From Burhinus oedicnemus (Eukaryota > Chordata > Aves > Charadriiformes > Burhinidae), in contig VFFE01006594.1 of the NCBI GenBank assembly GCA_008921705.1, forward strand, positions 448,980-512,979: 64,000 nucleotides of DNA, given 5' to 3'. Below the pieces are notes generated by a model. The model ran no database searches. It was not told the origin of the DNA and worked only from the letters and a program-made list of their open reading frames with translations. Position 1 is the first letter of the stretch; each line of letters starts with the position of its first letter. Shown here piece after piece: positions 1 through 10,240 of the stretch. Position numbers and translations under genes: made by a program.

Positions 1-3000
1 TGTAGGTACCTGGCAGACCTGGCTGCCATCAGCTGTCCCTGCAGAAGAGCAGCCCTTCTTCAGTACAAAGGGGCAGGAAGACTCCAGTGGCACCCACATC
101 CCAGCAGGCGATGGAGGAAAGGGTAGGGCTTACCCACCATCTCCCTTCCCTACCTCTCCCCACACATGATGGAGGAAAAGGGAGAACTCACCCACCATCT
201 TCCTTCTCTACCCCAAGTACTACATGGAGGTGAACCATGTTTCACAAAACTTTGACCTGACCCCTGGATCCATGTTGAAAAGAGAAGCCAGGAGGGTGCT
301 GGAGGCAGTCTCCAAAAGCTCCATTTTATCTCAGGGAGAGGGCAGGAAATGAGTTCAAATGCCTCCAGGGTCCTTCTTTGTCATTCCTTCTCTTGCCATC
401 TCCACCCCTGTAGCTTACACCTAAAGAAAGGAGCCTGAGAGACTAACCAGAGCTCCCTCACTGTAATCACCTCCACTGTCCTGCTTTCTTGCTCCATTCA
501 AATTTTCATCCTTCCTGTGTCAGAAACCCTTAGCATCTTTTGTTTTTTGAAAACAGCTTTCAGGCTTCCTGGACTTCCCACAGAATACAATCCAAACAAA
601 CAAACATGATAAACAGTCTTGGTGAGGCAAATTCCTATTTCCCCCTTCTAGATTTCTGCCCAGGATGGCTTTGAGTCAACACCAGCAATGCTGGCATAGA
701 TAGTCTGCAGGAGCCCTCTCAGCTCGTGCAAGAGCAGCCAGGCTAGAAATCCTTTAGCATTTTCCTCCAGGACACGCAGATTCATATCCCTGGACATTTA
801 AGCCAAAGGTCTGGTTCTCAAGCACAGAAAGAGGAAAGAATCAAAGAAGTAGAGCTGGTTCCCTTTGTTTGTCTTTTGGGGCAGGGAACAAGGATATGGA
901 AAAAGAAAGGGCAAGGATGGGGAGAAGAGGGCTGTATCTCAGGATCTCCCTGCTTAAGTGACTTTAAGATGGGAGAATATCCTGTGTTGGCCCTCTGCAA
1001 GTTCTATCAAATTTCAGAACAATCTAAGAAAGTAGGTAGATTTTGGACCATGCAGTCAGCCCTCAGGAGCCAGGAACAAGCCTGCAGCCTTCACTGCAAC
1101 AGAGCCTGGCTAGGTTTTACACAATATCTGTTAACAAATTAGACTCACAACAGCCTCCAGGCTCATCCTCCTTTCCAGCACATGTGCCTTCTCTCAAGTG
1201 TTTGTAGGACCTGGATGGAGTCTTCTTACAGAATGTAACCCATCAAGTCCTCATGTTCTCTACTGACTAACAATGTATGGAGTGTGAGATCAAGAAAGAA
1301 GAGTGAGTCCTCATGCTTGACCACACTGAGGTTCCTACCACCCACAACTGCCCAGGTCCAGCTCTAGCTCCATTCCTCTTCCCCAGCACAAGTACAAATG
1401 TCTCATGCTTTGGGTCATGGCCAGGCATGGGCCCTCTTGATTGACCTGACTCACAGTCTCGCACCCTGGGAAATGCATGCACACAAAGAACCCATAGCTT
1501 CAGGGCCATGGGCCATGGGACCGTGCCCACCAATTGCATGCTTTCTAGCTAGTTGGTTTGTAATGCTGTCATCTTGACATCCACAAGGCTTTCCTGAGCA
1601 ATGTGCAAATCGATCCTACCCCCTGTCACACCTTTCATTAGCTAGCATTGGGGCTTTGCTTCAAGATGAGAAACATCTACCAAAGCAGTGCCACAAAAGT
1701 TAGCAGACACATCCAAAAGCACTCCCGCTTCCTCCTCCCCCTCTCCTATCTATCCCCATAGTTTCCCAGCTCCCCCAGCAGCTCTCATATTCCACACAAC
1801 CCCATCCAAAGCAGCCACATCCTCGAGACATTCCAGGAAGGCTGACACCACAAAACCACACTACTTGACTTTCAAAGCCATCCTGCCTGTGGGAGCTATC
1901 AAACACAGTTGTTCTGGGCATGCCAGCAAAAGCAGATTGAAGCAACAGCATTATGTGGACTTTAAATCCACCTGATATTGTTTTCAAACAAACATTTTCC
2001 TGGTTGATCTTTTAAACATTTCTGAAGATTTCTACGCTCCCTAAATAGAAACAGCAGCAACTCCCAGTCCTGAATTGCAATTCAATCACCAGCACTGCTC
2101 TGAAATCTAAGCTTTTGCACTGATGTGTCTAAACTTGAAGGACTATGGCATCTATGAGCCAAACACTGCTCACAGCTTCATTTTATATAAAAGGCCATAG
2201 TACTTCACATTTCTTGAAGCAGCTTGGTTCTCGCTCCTGCCTGCCATACACATAGCACTGAATAGGCCTGTGGGGTATGTTTACCCTTTAGGGTAAACCC
2301 AAAAGGCCAATTCAATCATTAGGAAGTAAAAGTTTTTTTACCATGGGGCAAACCTATCTGAGTGTCAGTGGCTGATTTCCAAATGGTACAAAGCGATTAG
2401 TCCAACTCCGTCATTAATTTCCGAGACAGCTTCTTGGCTAAGTCCCACACACTCCTTTGAACCATATCTTAAGTCCTCCAACCCCAAGGGGAAAAAAACT
2501 CTTCAGGCAAAAATTAATGCAATGAATAAAACATTTAAGCAAGTTTCTTGGGACTTTCTTTTCCCTGTGTGTTTGCCCAGTGGGGCCTTGGCATAAACAT
2601 GCAGGTCATAGACAAAGCTGCAGAACAAATAATTGATTATTACTTCTGCCAACCTCAGGACTAATCACTACATGGATATCTGTACCACTCTGTCTGCCTT
2701 TTGCTTTCCATCTCTCCTTTAATATGCTCTTCAAGGGTAGGATTTTGAAAAAGAGCTTATGTAGCTTGTCACTCCACTCTGCCAGGGCTTTAGGGAGAGC
2801 TCAGCACCAAAGTTCTTTAGGTACCTTTAGAAATGCCAGCCCTGGATATTAACCCGTTTCCCTTTTCTATCCTCACACTTCAGAGTTCTTCAGCACCAGA
2901 AAAGAACATCAGTAGTTTTAATTTCTTTTTTTTTAAAGGAAGAACATCTTCTTCCTTCCTGCTGCTATGAAAAGGAGAGGACGCAAGAAACAAAGAATAA

Positions 3001-3204
3001 ATGTTTAATTTCACCAGGACCTCAGATGTCCAGCTAGTTATCAATATCTTTTCCTTCACGATCTTTTTATTTTGCACCTCTTTACTTTTCCCCCCCCTTA
3101 ACTTCACCCTTTCTTCCCCTGCTATTACAGGCCCTCTCCTACAGCACCGTTCCCTGGTTTAGCAAAGGAAAAATTTTGCTGACTATTAGAGAAGAAATTC
3201 TAAT
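1..3204. other. Unique non-coding sequence, no gene seen
   Basis: I see no recognisable gene here. Short open frames occur on both strands, including two 95-codon frames that overlap antiparallel at about 1688-1987. They have no recognisable motif and lie in a C/A-rich stretch where stop codons are rare by composition, so I treat them as chance. The only local structures I noted are the small hairpin at 2279-2298 and a C8 run near 3090. Confidence 0.6.
2279..2298. repeat. Perfect 8-bp inverted repeat, 4-nt loop
   Basis: The arms GTTTACCC and GGGTAAAC are exact reverse complements separated by TTTA. No flanking element was recognised. It could be a chance palindrome or a dimeric protein-binding site. 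Confidence 0.6.
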
Positions 3205-3214
3205 GCTGCTTTCT

Positions 3215-3425
3215 TTAGTGCAAGACTGGAATAGTCTCCCAAGGGAAGTGCCAGAAGTACAATTGATTGAAACATTTAAAACAAGATGTCATGTTGTGCA
3301 GAAACAAGTAGGAAATACGATGTACAGAACAGCCTTTAACTGACAAGAAGTAACTGTTATGCCTAGAAACACAATGCTGTTGATGGGAGGACTAGATGAC
3401 TTTCACAAAGATTTTCTGCTATGGA
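3215..3425 (+). mobile_element. Old, eroded CR1 LINE 3' fragment
   Basis: The order of phrases follows the 3' end of a CR1 ORF2: GGAATAGTCTCCCAAGGGAA, then GAAACATTTAAAACAAG, and finally GGAGGACTAGATGACTTT about 120 bases further on. The first two correspond to the LPREV-type and ETFK-type coding motifs just before the CR1 stop. The last matches the conserved 3' UTR phrase before the terminal octamers. No intact frame remains and no terminal octamer repeat is visible. It is clearly more diverged than the CR1 that begins about 280 bp downstream in the same orientation, so it is an older insertion. Confidence 0.7.
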
Positions 3426-3722
3426 AGCGGAGAATAGATGAGATGCAAAGGCAGACGTTTGTAACCCTCCATTAGCACTACCAAGCACAGTGCACATGGT
3501 CAAGGAGACACAACACAAAGCCCATATACCACAGTATGTGCCTTCCATCCTCTTTGCAATGTCCATGCCATCCAGATCCCTTTCTTCCGCCCTGCTCTCC
3601 TTCATTTCTCCCTAGAACATTAATACTACCAGCACTCCTGCCTGTTCTGCTCCCAACACTATCAAATTTTGTAATTATATGGAAAAAAGAAAGAAAACTG
3701 AGCTTGTCTAGCACAACTTTTA

Positions 3723-4835
3723 TGATGAAGTGACCACATCAGTGGACAAGGGAAGAGCTATGGATGTTATCTGTCCGGACCTCTCTAAGGCCTTTGACAT
3801 AGTCCCCCATGACATCCTTCTCTTTAAATTGGAGAGATACGGATTTAATAGGTGAACTGTTTGGTGGATGAGGAATTGGTTGGATGGTTGCATCCGGAGC
3901 ATAGTGATCAATGGCTCAGTGTCCAGATGGAGACCGGTGACAAGTGGTGTCCCTCAGGGGTCCATATTGGGACCAGTACTGTTTAATATCTCATTGGTGA
4001 CATAGACAGTGGGATTGAGTGCACCCTCAGCAAGTTTGCAGATGACACCAAGCTGAGTGGTGTGGTTGACACACCTGAGGGACAGGATGACATCCAGAGG
4101 GACCCGGACAAGCTCAAGAAGTGGGCCTGTGTGAACCTCATGAGGTTCAACAAGACCAAGTGCAAGGCCCTGCACATGGGTCAGGACAACCCCCAATATC
4201 AATACAGACTGGGGGATGAAGGGATTGAGAGCAGCCCTGCCAAGAAGGACTTGGGGGTACTGGTGGATGAAAAGCTGGACATAAGCTGTCAATGTGAGCT
4301 TACAGCCCAGAAAGCCAACCGTATCCCGGGCTGCATCAAAAGAAGCATGGCCAGCAGGTCGAGGGAGGTGATTCTGCCCCTCTACTCCACTCTGGTGAGA
4401 CCCCACCTGGAGTCCTGCATCCAGCTCTGGAGTCCTCAGCACAGGAAAGGCATGGACCTGTTGGATGGGATCCAGAGGAGGCCCATAAAAATGATCAGAG
4501 GGATGGAACGCCTCTGCTATGAGGAAAGGCTGAGAGAGTTGGGGTTGTTCAGCCTGGAGAAGAGAAGGCTCTGGGGAAACATTGCGGCCTTCCAGTATTT
4601 AAACAGGGCTTATAAGAAAGATGGGGACAAACTTTTTAGCAGGGCCTGTTGCAATAGGACAAGGGGTAATGGCTTTAAACTAAAAGAGGGTAGATTTAGA
4701 CTAGGTAGAAGGAAGAAATTTTTTACACTGAGGGTGGTGAAACGCTGGCACAGGTTGCCCAGAGAGGTGGTAGATGCCCCATCCCTGGAAACATTCCAGG
4801 TCAGGTTGAACAGGGCTCTGAGCAGCCTGATCTAG
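3723..4835 (+). pseudogene. CR1 ORF2 reverse transcriptase fragment, disrupted
   Basis: This is the C-terminal part of CR1 ORF2p, the enzyme that reverse-transcribes CR1 RNA at a nicked target. The first palm aspartate motif, read as [11 protein letters not shown], is at about 3778-3810. The SGVPQGS motif follows at 3943-3963, and the catalytic FADD box (the YXDD equivalent) is at 4035-4046. The endonuclease domain and N-terminal RT are missing by 5' truncation. Two lesions are visible: an in-frame TGA at 3853-3855, and an apparent 1-base loss near 3991 that moves the reading frame. After that the frame runs uninterrupted for about 280 codons, from 3993 to the stop at 4833-4835. This part includes the RT thumb and the C-terminal region with the [23 protein letters not shown] and [15 protein letters not shown] motifs. 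The copy cannot encode an active enzyme. Confidence 0.93.
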
Positions 4836-4904
4836 TTGAAGAAGTCCCTGCTCATTGCAGGGAGGTTGGACTAGATGACCTTTAAGGTCTCTTCCAACCC
4901 AAAC

Positions 4905-4919
4905 TATTCTATGATTCTA
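4905..4919 (+). repeat. CR1 3' terminal octamer repeat
   Basis: ATTCTATGATTCTAA marks the 3' end of the CR1 copy. CR1 elements end in short tandem repeats of an ATTCTRTG-like unit, which are used in place of a poly(A) tail. Confidence 0.9.
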
Positions 4920-5569
4920 ATTTGTTCCTTATAAAGCCATTCTGCTTCCTGCATTTTTAGTGCACTGCAAAATCTTTCTGGAAAGAATTGTTCTGGATTG
5001 GGCTAAATAACTAGTTCTGTCATGGGAAACCCCTACAAAGAGAAAGATAACTGAAAAGGGGTAAAAACTTGCAGGCAGTGCTGTGAGATCAGTCTGATAA
5101 AATGTCTTCATTAGGATCTAGAAGGAGCTTATCAAAACCAACACCAGCAGGAGAGCAGGTGGTTTTGCAAAGGAGTTACAGGACATGGGAGAAGACTTGA
5201 AGCACAACATCGTGCCCATAAGCCTGTAGAGTTCTCCCAAAAAGTTCACCCACCAGGCACCAAGATTCACAGAACTCACTCCTGCCAGATGCTTGGCCCT
5301 TACCTCTTGCATGAACAGGGCAGTGCCATGGCTTCTCCTCAATGTCATGGCTCCTTCACATGAAATTCAGCTAGTGATCAGGATCCACCAAGAAACTGTG
5401 CTGGGCACACAGGGTCACAGTGCAGGAGGACGGCAGTGACTCGGATATGCCATCTACTTGAGGCTTACTACAATTGTGACACCTCTGCAACGTGGTACTC
5501 CCACCTCCAGCCCAGCATCCCCCGGCAACCCAGGTGCATGACCAGACATACGAGGTCTCACCCACTGGG
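4920..5569. other. Unique non-coding sequence
   Basis: Nothing recognisable follows the CR1 end. Short open frames on the minus strand lack motifs and codon structure that I could support. Confidence 0.55.
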
Positions 5570-5604
5570 GGAACAAAAAACACACTAAAATGCAAGCAAG
5601 CAGC

Positions 5605-5690
5605 TGTACCAGAGATAAAACCAGAACCTAGATTCATTATTTCTAAGCAGTGAGTGATCTCTCTAACACTGTTACAGCACAGGAGTGACT
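5605..5690 (-). repeat. Possible tRNA-SINE (MIR-like) relic
   Basis: The stretch AAACCAGAACCTAGATTC, followed by GTGAGTGATCTCTCTAACAC, resembles the reverse complement of the tRNA-like head of MIR-type SINEs. In those, a B-box complement (GAACCCAGG) is followed by a GTGCTCTAACCAC phrase. The rest of the element is not clear, so this is a weak call. Confidence 0.35.
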
Positions 5691-6888
5691 CTATACATAA
5701 GACATGAAGATCAGTCAGGCCCAGCATCAAAAACAAAACTGTAATTAGAGTGAATGCCTGAGGAGTATAAGTTCTGTACCACAGCACTGACCTTACAAAA
5801 AGTCTTCCTATAATTAAATCAAACTCTCCAGCAAAATGTTTATGCCATACAGTAATTGCACCAGCTGCAAGATCTGCAATGATGGAAACCCTTTGAAAAG
5901 GTTAGAATTATAATTCTATAATATGATCCTATTAATGGACATTTTATCATTTAAACAGTGAGTCAGGAAAAATACTTTTTCTTTTCTTTCTTCCCTGCTT
6001 TCCCAGCCTTCTGCTGTGGGTGCAGACTGTGAGCAACCGTCACTCATACTTTTTTTTTTTCGATTTGCAAATACTTCTCTTCCTAGTTAGAATGGCAATC
6101 ATGAGACCATTTGAAAAGAAAGCTTAAAGGCTTAAAAAAGTAGTAGTATCTTGCACTAAAAAGAAAGCTTTGGAAAAATCTCAAAAGCAGTAGGGTTTTC
6201 TACTGAATAAAAGCTGGGAATAATAAGACTTTTTTTCTCTTCTAAATGCTACTTTGCAACTTCAGAATTTAGAATTCAAAAATCTACTTTATTCTCAGCT
6301 AAATACAGCATAGAGGCATACAGCCCTAGCTGGGGCTAAAGGTGTTTCTACAGGGAACTCATATTAGCCTGCCATCTACTTGAACCACAGCAATAGCCAG
6401 GTTTTTGTCATTATTAACTTTAGGAGCTGCATTTCCCAATGTTCTTGTAGGAATATGAATCACACTGACATTCAGCAGGATTTGTGCTCCTAGATAATAT
6501 TTGAAAATTCTATCCATAAATATTTATATTGAAAATATTGCTTGGAATACATCTCAATAAAGTCACTGTCCCGGTTGCACAGAGTAATGACAGAGTAACT
6601 CAAATAGTAACAGCAAAAACCAGACATTGCACAAGCAAGCCGCTAAGGTGGGTCTCACTGAGAAGGAAAGCTGAGCACGGTCCGGCACAGGACGACACAG
6701 TGTTTGAATCACATCATTACGATCCTGACAGACAAGAGCAGAGATGCCCGGCAACAACTGGTATTTCAGTGGCATTTCAGCATGGCACTCAGCATACTAA
6801 TTACCAGCAAATAACACAGCCCTTCCTCATAAAGCTAAATTGAGGCTATTGCGCTCTGAATAGGCCAAGCCCAAAGGCAGACTGGATT
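5691..6888. other. Unique AT-rich non-coding sequence
   Basis: This stretch is AT-rich with a T11 run at 6050-6060. A 104-codon plus-strand frame at 6529-6843 has no recognised domain. No repeat family was recognised. Confidence 0.5.
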
Positions 6889-7052
6889 TGGCATTAAACG
6901 TGTGCCTGGGCATGAGCGGTGTTTGCACCCCTGCAGGTAGGGCTGGCTCCACGGGGAGGCTGCGACACCTCTCACCTGCGCCCGGCCCCAGCGGCTGCAG
7001 GGCTGGCTGGGCTGGCTCACACTCACACACAGGACACAGAGAAATGGTAAGT
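6889..7052 (+). other. Small GC-rich patch ending at a splice-donor-like site
   Basis: A GC-rich block of about 150 bp stands out against AT-rich flanks and contains several CpGs. An open frame crosses it, and GTAAGT at 7047-7052 directly follows AATG. This could be a non-coding first exon or just a local GC fluctuation. No TATA box or other promoter element was recognised. Confidence 0.2.
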
Positions 7053-7095
7053 CAGAAAAAATCCCGGACTTCCATTTCCTAAGGCTAAGAGAGAA

Positions 7096-7105
7096 GGGGG
7101 GGGGG
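7096..7105. repeat. G10 homopolymer
   Basis: Ten G residues in a row inside a purine-rich stretch. Confidence 0.85.
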
Positions 7106-10100
7106 AACAAAGAAAAACAAAAATGAAAAAAAGCATTTTTTTCTGAAGTTTCGAGGATGCCACCTGAAGTGCTGCGTGCTGGGATGGAGGTGTGAAAACA
7201 GGACAGCCTGGGAGATGGCAGCAGCAGAGGATGGGGCAAAAAACAGTTTCACATCCTTTCAGATGGCCCTTGCACGTCACAGCCAAGTTTCAGCAGTGGA
7301 GTAGAAACTATTGGAGGAAAGCTTTTGTATCAGAAAAGTAGTCTGGGGGAGACGTAAGCAAGTCTATGTCAAATGAGCACAAAAACTGTGGAATTAGGGA
7401 AGTAGCAGCAGGTAGTGAAAAATGCAAATCTTTGGGTGAATTGTAATTGAGGTATCAGATTCTCATCTGGCAATACTTGCCTAATATTTATATAGCCCTC
7501 AGAGTGAAGTGAGAAAGAAAAGAAGTAAATAGCACATCAGTATTTCTCACAGGTGGTCAGGGTGAACACCCTTAGGAAAAGCCCTGGAGAGACCAAAAGA
7601 GAGTAGACCAAAGGATAAAACTGTGAAGAGCTTCAAAATCCCAACCAAGGACTGTTTATGAACACATAAGGTATCTCCAAAGCAGTGAAACCCCCTCACT
7701 GGCTTGACTTTGAGTTAGGAGCAGTAGTGTAGAGCCAAGCAAAGGTTCTGATAAACAGCTTTCCCATGTCAGAAAATAGCCATAGACCGCACACACTGCC
7801 CACGTGTATGCTCAGAAACTGCTTTCAGAGCCCCGTCGTCTCTCCTGCCAGGACATCGCTGCCTTTTGGGGGGAGTGTGACTACATGGACCACTGCAGGA
7901 GGGAACAAAGAGCTGAAAAGCCAATCCTAGTAAAAGACACTCAAAAAAGAAAATTCCTAAGTATAGATGCATAAATTTCCTCTGTAAGACAGATATTCAC
8001 AAATTCAGCTTTGCCCCCAAAACAAAGCTACAAAGCTCATTATACAAAATAAGCATCCCAGCACTCGATGCAAGTGCAGACAAGTGAGACTGCTCAGTTA
8101 TAAGAAAATCCTCAGGTTTGGCACAAGGGCCACAGTGAAGGCAAAGGACACCGTTCTCCTCAGTGCTTACTTGTGTTCTGGGTGCCCAAGAACAGTCTGG
8201 AGCAGCTGAGCTGCAGTAACACAGAGTCAAAGTAAGCTTTTGCAGCCTGCACTAAGAGGCATAGAAAATTCACCTGAGCTGTGATCTGCTGCAGCTGGTT
8301 TGCAAATGATACCAGAATCAGCAAGTGAAAAGGCATTGGGTATCTCTGCATGATCCTGCTGTGATGTCCTGGCACAATTTCCACAGAAAAATAGTGGATG
8401 CCCAGCAACATAGTGTCCTTTTGTTAAAAAGCAAGAATTTCTCAGTTTCCAAGTGTTGTGCGATTCTTCTATTCATCATCAAGCAAGAGAGACAGGTTTC
8501 AAATTCACATGTGATTGACTAGATTACCTGAGTGATGCACTTATTTCCCTTGGCAAATGAAGATAAATGTTAATGCCCCATAAGAGCTGTGCCCGGTATA
8601 GCATATACTTCTCATCTGGCCATTGCCTATACCACATGCAACAGCAAATGGGTTTGCTTTCATTAAAGTCCCAGCTTGAATATCTCTGTTGCTCTAGCAA
8701 GAGCTACTCTTTGCAAATCGGTTTGGATAAAATTAAACACATTTTTTTTCTATTCTAGTTGGCAGCTCTTCGTAACCTAAGTGACATCCACATTTTATAC
8801 AACCCTTTCTCTGCACACCACAGTGCTAGAGCATTTCCCAGCATTAAACCACCTTTGTTTCATGCCTACTACTGTTTTTAGGGGGCAAGATCTGTCTGTG
8901 AGTTCACCAGGCCAAGATGTCAAGCAGACCAGCCACGCTCCCTAGCCATGCTTGAAGGAACGCTCCTAAAATAACTACTGAGAACAAGACTGGATCAATG
9001 CCCACATCTCAGTGCAACTGCTAGGGTGACGTGAACCAGCTAGGGTACGCATGATTCAGATATATGCTGCAACCACATCACCCTGTTGCAGTAGAAATAA
9101 ACTTTCCCGACAGCTATTTGATAGGGGAAAGAGTATGGTGAAAGGGCTGGGTGGGTCAGAGTTAAGATTACAGTAAATGGGCTGTAATGTCACATGCGGC
9201 AGTAGCAGCCGTCCGATCAGTTACATACCGTTAAGAGTGGTAACTTCTCATTTCCTTGTTTTTTCTGGGTCTGCGTCTAGCATGTGGCTGCCTGAACAAA
9301 TCAGCTTAATGGTGTTTCTCCATCTGTTGGGATATAGTGCGATAAGCTTGTACAATTTGTAAGTTAATTATTTACATATGTTCCTGAAATTAGACAAAAA
9401 GAGAAAACTGTATGCAACGAAGAAGCAGGGACAGAGGAGCTAAGGGACACAATGACTGCGTTCACCTCTGATCTCATTGCAGCTTGGGGAAGGCTCAGTG
9501 GTTCTTACTGATTTCCAGGAAAATGATATGAGGGTGAAAGGAATCCGAAATACAGTTATTTGGTTTCCAGCTAAGAGCGGTTAACGCAGAAGGATCCTAA
9601 GGTTGATTACCAAGTCCAAAGTTACCCTGCTGAAGCACGAGGCTTTCAAGCTGGGCAGGAGATAGGGGGAAGCTGCTGGCCTCCCACACTCCTGCTCCCC
9701 TGCCACAGCTTGGCGGCCCCTGGGATCCTGCTCGGATAGACCCCGTGGGCCAAAAGGTCCCTCTGCTAAAGGCGCTTCTGGCAAGGAGGTATTTCTCACT
9801 GGCAGTGGATGTGTTGAAATATCCATCCATTTCATTTTACATCTTTTCCAAATGCAGCATATTCACAAGCCTGGCGGAGCAGACAGGAGGATTTGGGCCA
9901 CAGCTGCTGTCCCCTGCAAACACCAAAAGTTTAGGAGCCTCATGTGCCCAAACTGCTTTTAGTCATGGATTTTGTTTAAGTTTAGCAACAGCCGACATCC
10001 CAACCTCAGGGGTAGGCAGGAAAGTTGTATTTTCCAGTTTTCCCCTTGACACCATTTGCCAGTAAGCTCCAGGGGATGACAAAGCTGGGTTGCTCACTTC

Positions 10101-10130
10101 CTCACTCCACAGATTGCATCCAACGTGAAG
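7106..10130. other. Unique non-coding sequence
   Basis: No gene, mobile element or RNA gene is recognised. Short open frames on either strand look like composition effects. Confidence 0.5.
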
Positions 10131-10137
10131 GGGAATC

Positions 10138-10240
10138 TAAACAAGTTGTCAAAGCTGTTACAATTTCAGTTTTTACGAAAACAAAGTTTTTGTGAAAGAA
10201 ACATATTTCCATTGGAAAAAAAATATTTTCCCTAAGACTC
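10138..10240. repeat. Possible old AT-rich interspersed repeat
   Basis: The run contains AATTTCAGTTTTTACGAAAA, AGTTTTTGTGAAAGAAAC and TTTCCATTGGAAAAA in succession. Short, imperfectly self-complementary A/T blocks of this kind (GAAAATTTC and TTTCCATGGAAA types) occur in old amniote interspersed repeats. I cannot name the family. Confidence 0.3.

Larger units (their letters stand above)
3700..4919 (+). mobile_element. 5'-truncated CR1 LINE retrotransposon
   Basis: This is a non-LTR retrotransposon of the CR1 family, about 1.2 kb long, that retains the second half of ORF2 and the 3' UTR. It begins within the reverse-transcriptase domain, so it is 5'-truncated as most CR1 copies are. The 3' UTR holds the conserved phrase GGTTGGACTAGATGACC, a CTTCCAACCC motif and the terminal repeat ATTCTATGATTCT at 4905-4917. 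There is no poly(A) tail, which fits CR1 rather than L1. No target-site duplication is obvious, also typical of CR1. It lies downstream of an older CR1 tail in the same orientation. The exact 5' boundary is uncertain by tens of bases. Confidence 0.95.

Noticed and set aside
1688..1987. Overlapping 95-codon frames on both strands as a gene
   Set aside because: The sequence is C/A-rich, stops are scarce in several frames, and neither peptide shows a motif.
5371..5787. 138-codon minus-strand frame as a protein
   Set aside because: It overlaps a possible tRNA-SINE relic and shows no domain; the Cys/Gly-rich stretch reflects composition.
6529..6843. 104-codon plus-strand frame as a gene
   Set aside because: No domain, no good start context and no recognisable splice structure; overlaps a minus-strand frame.
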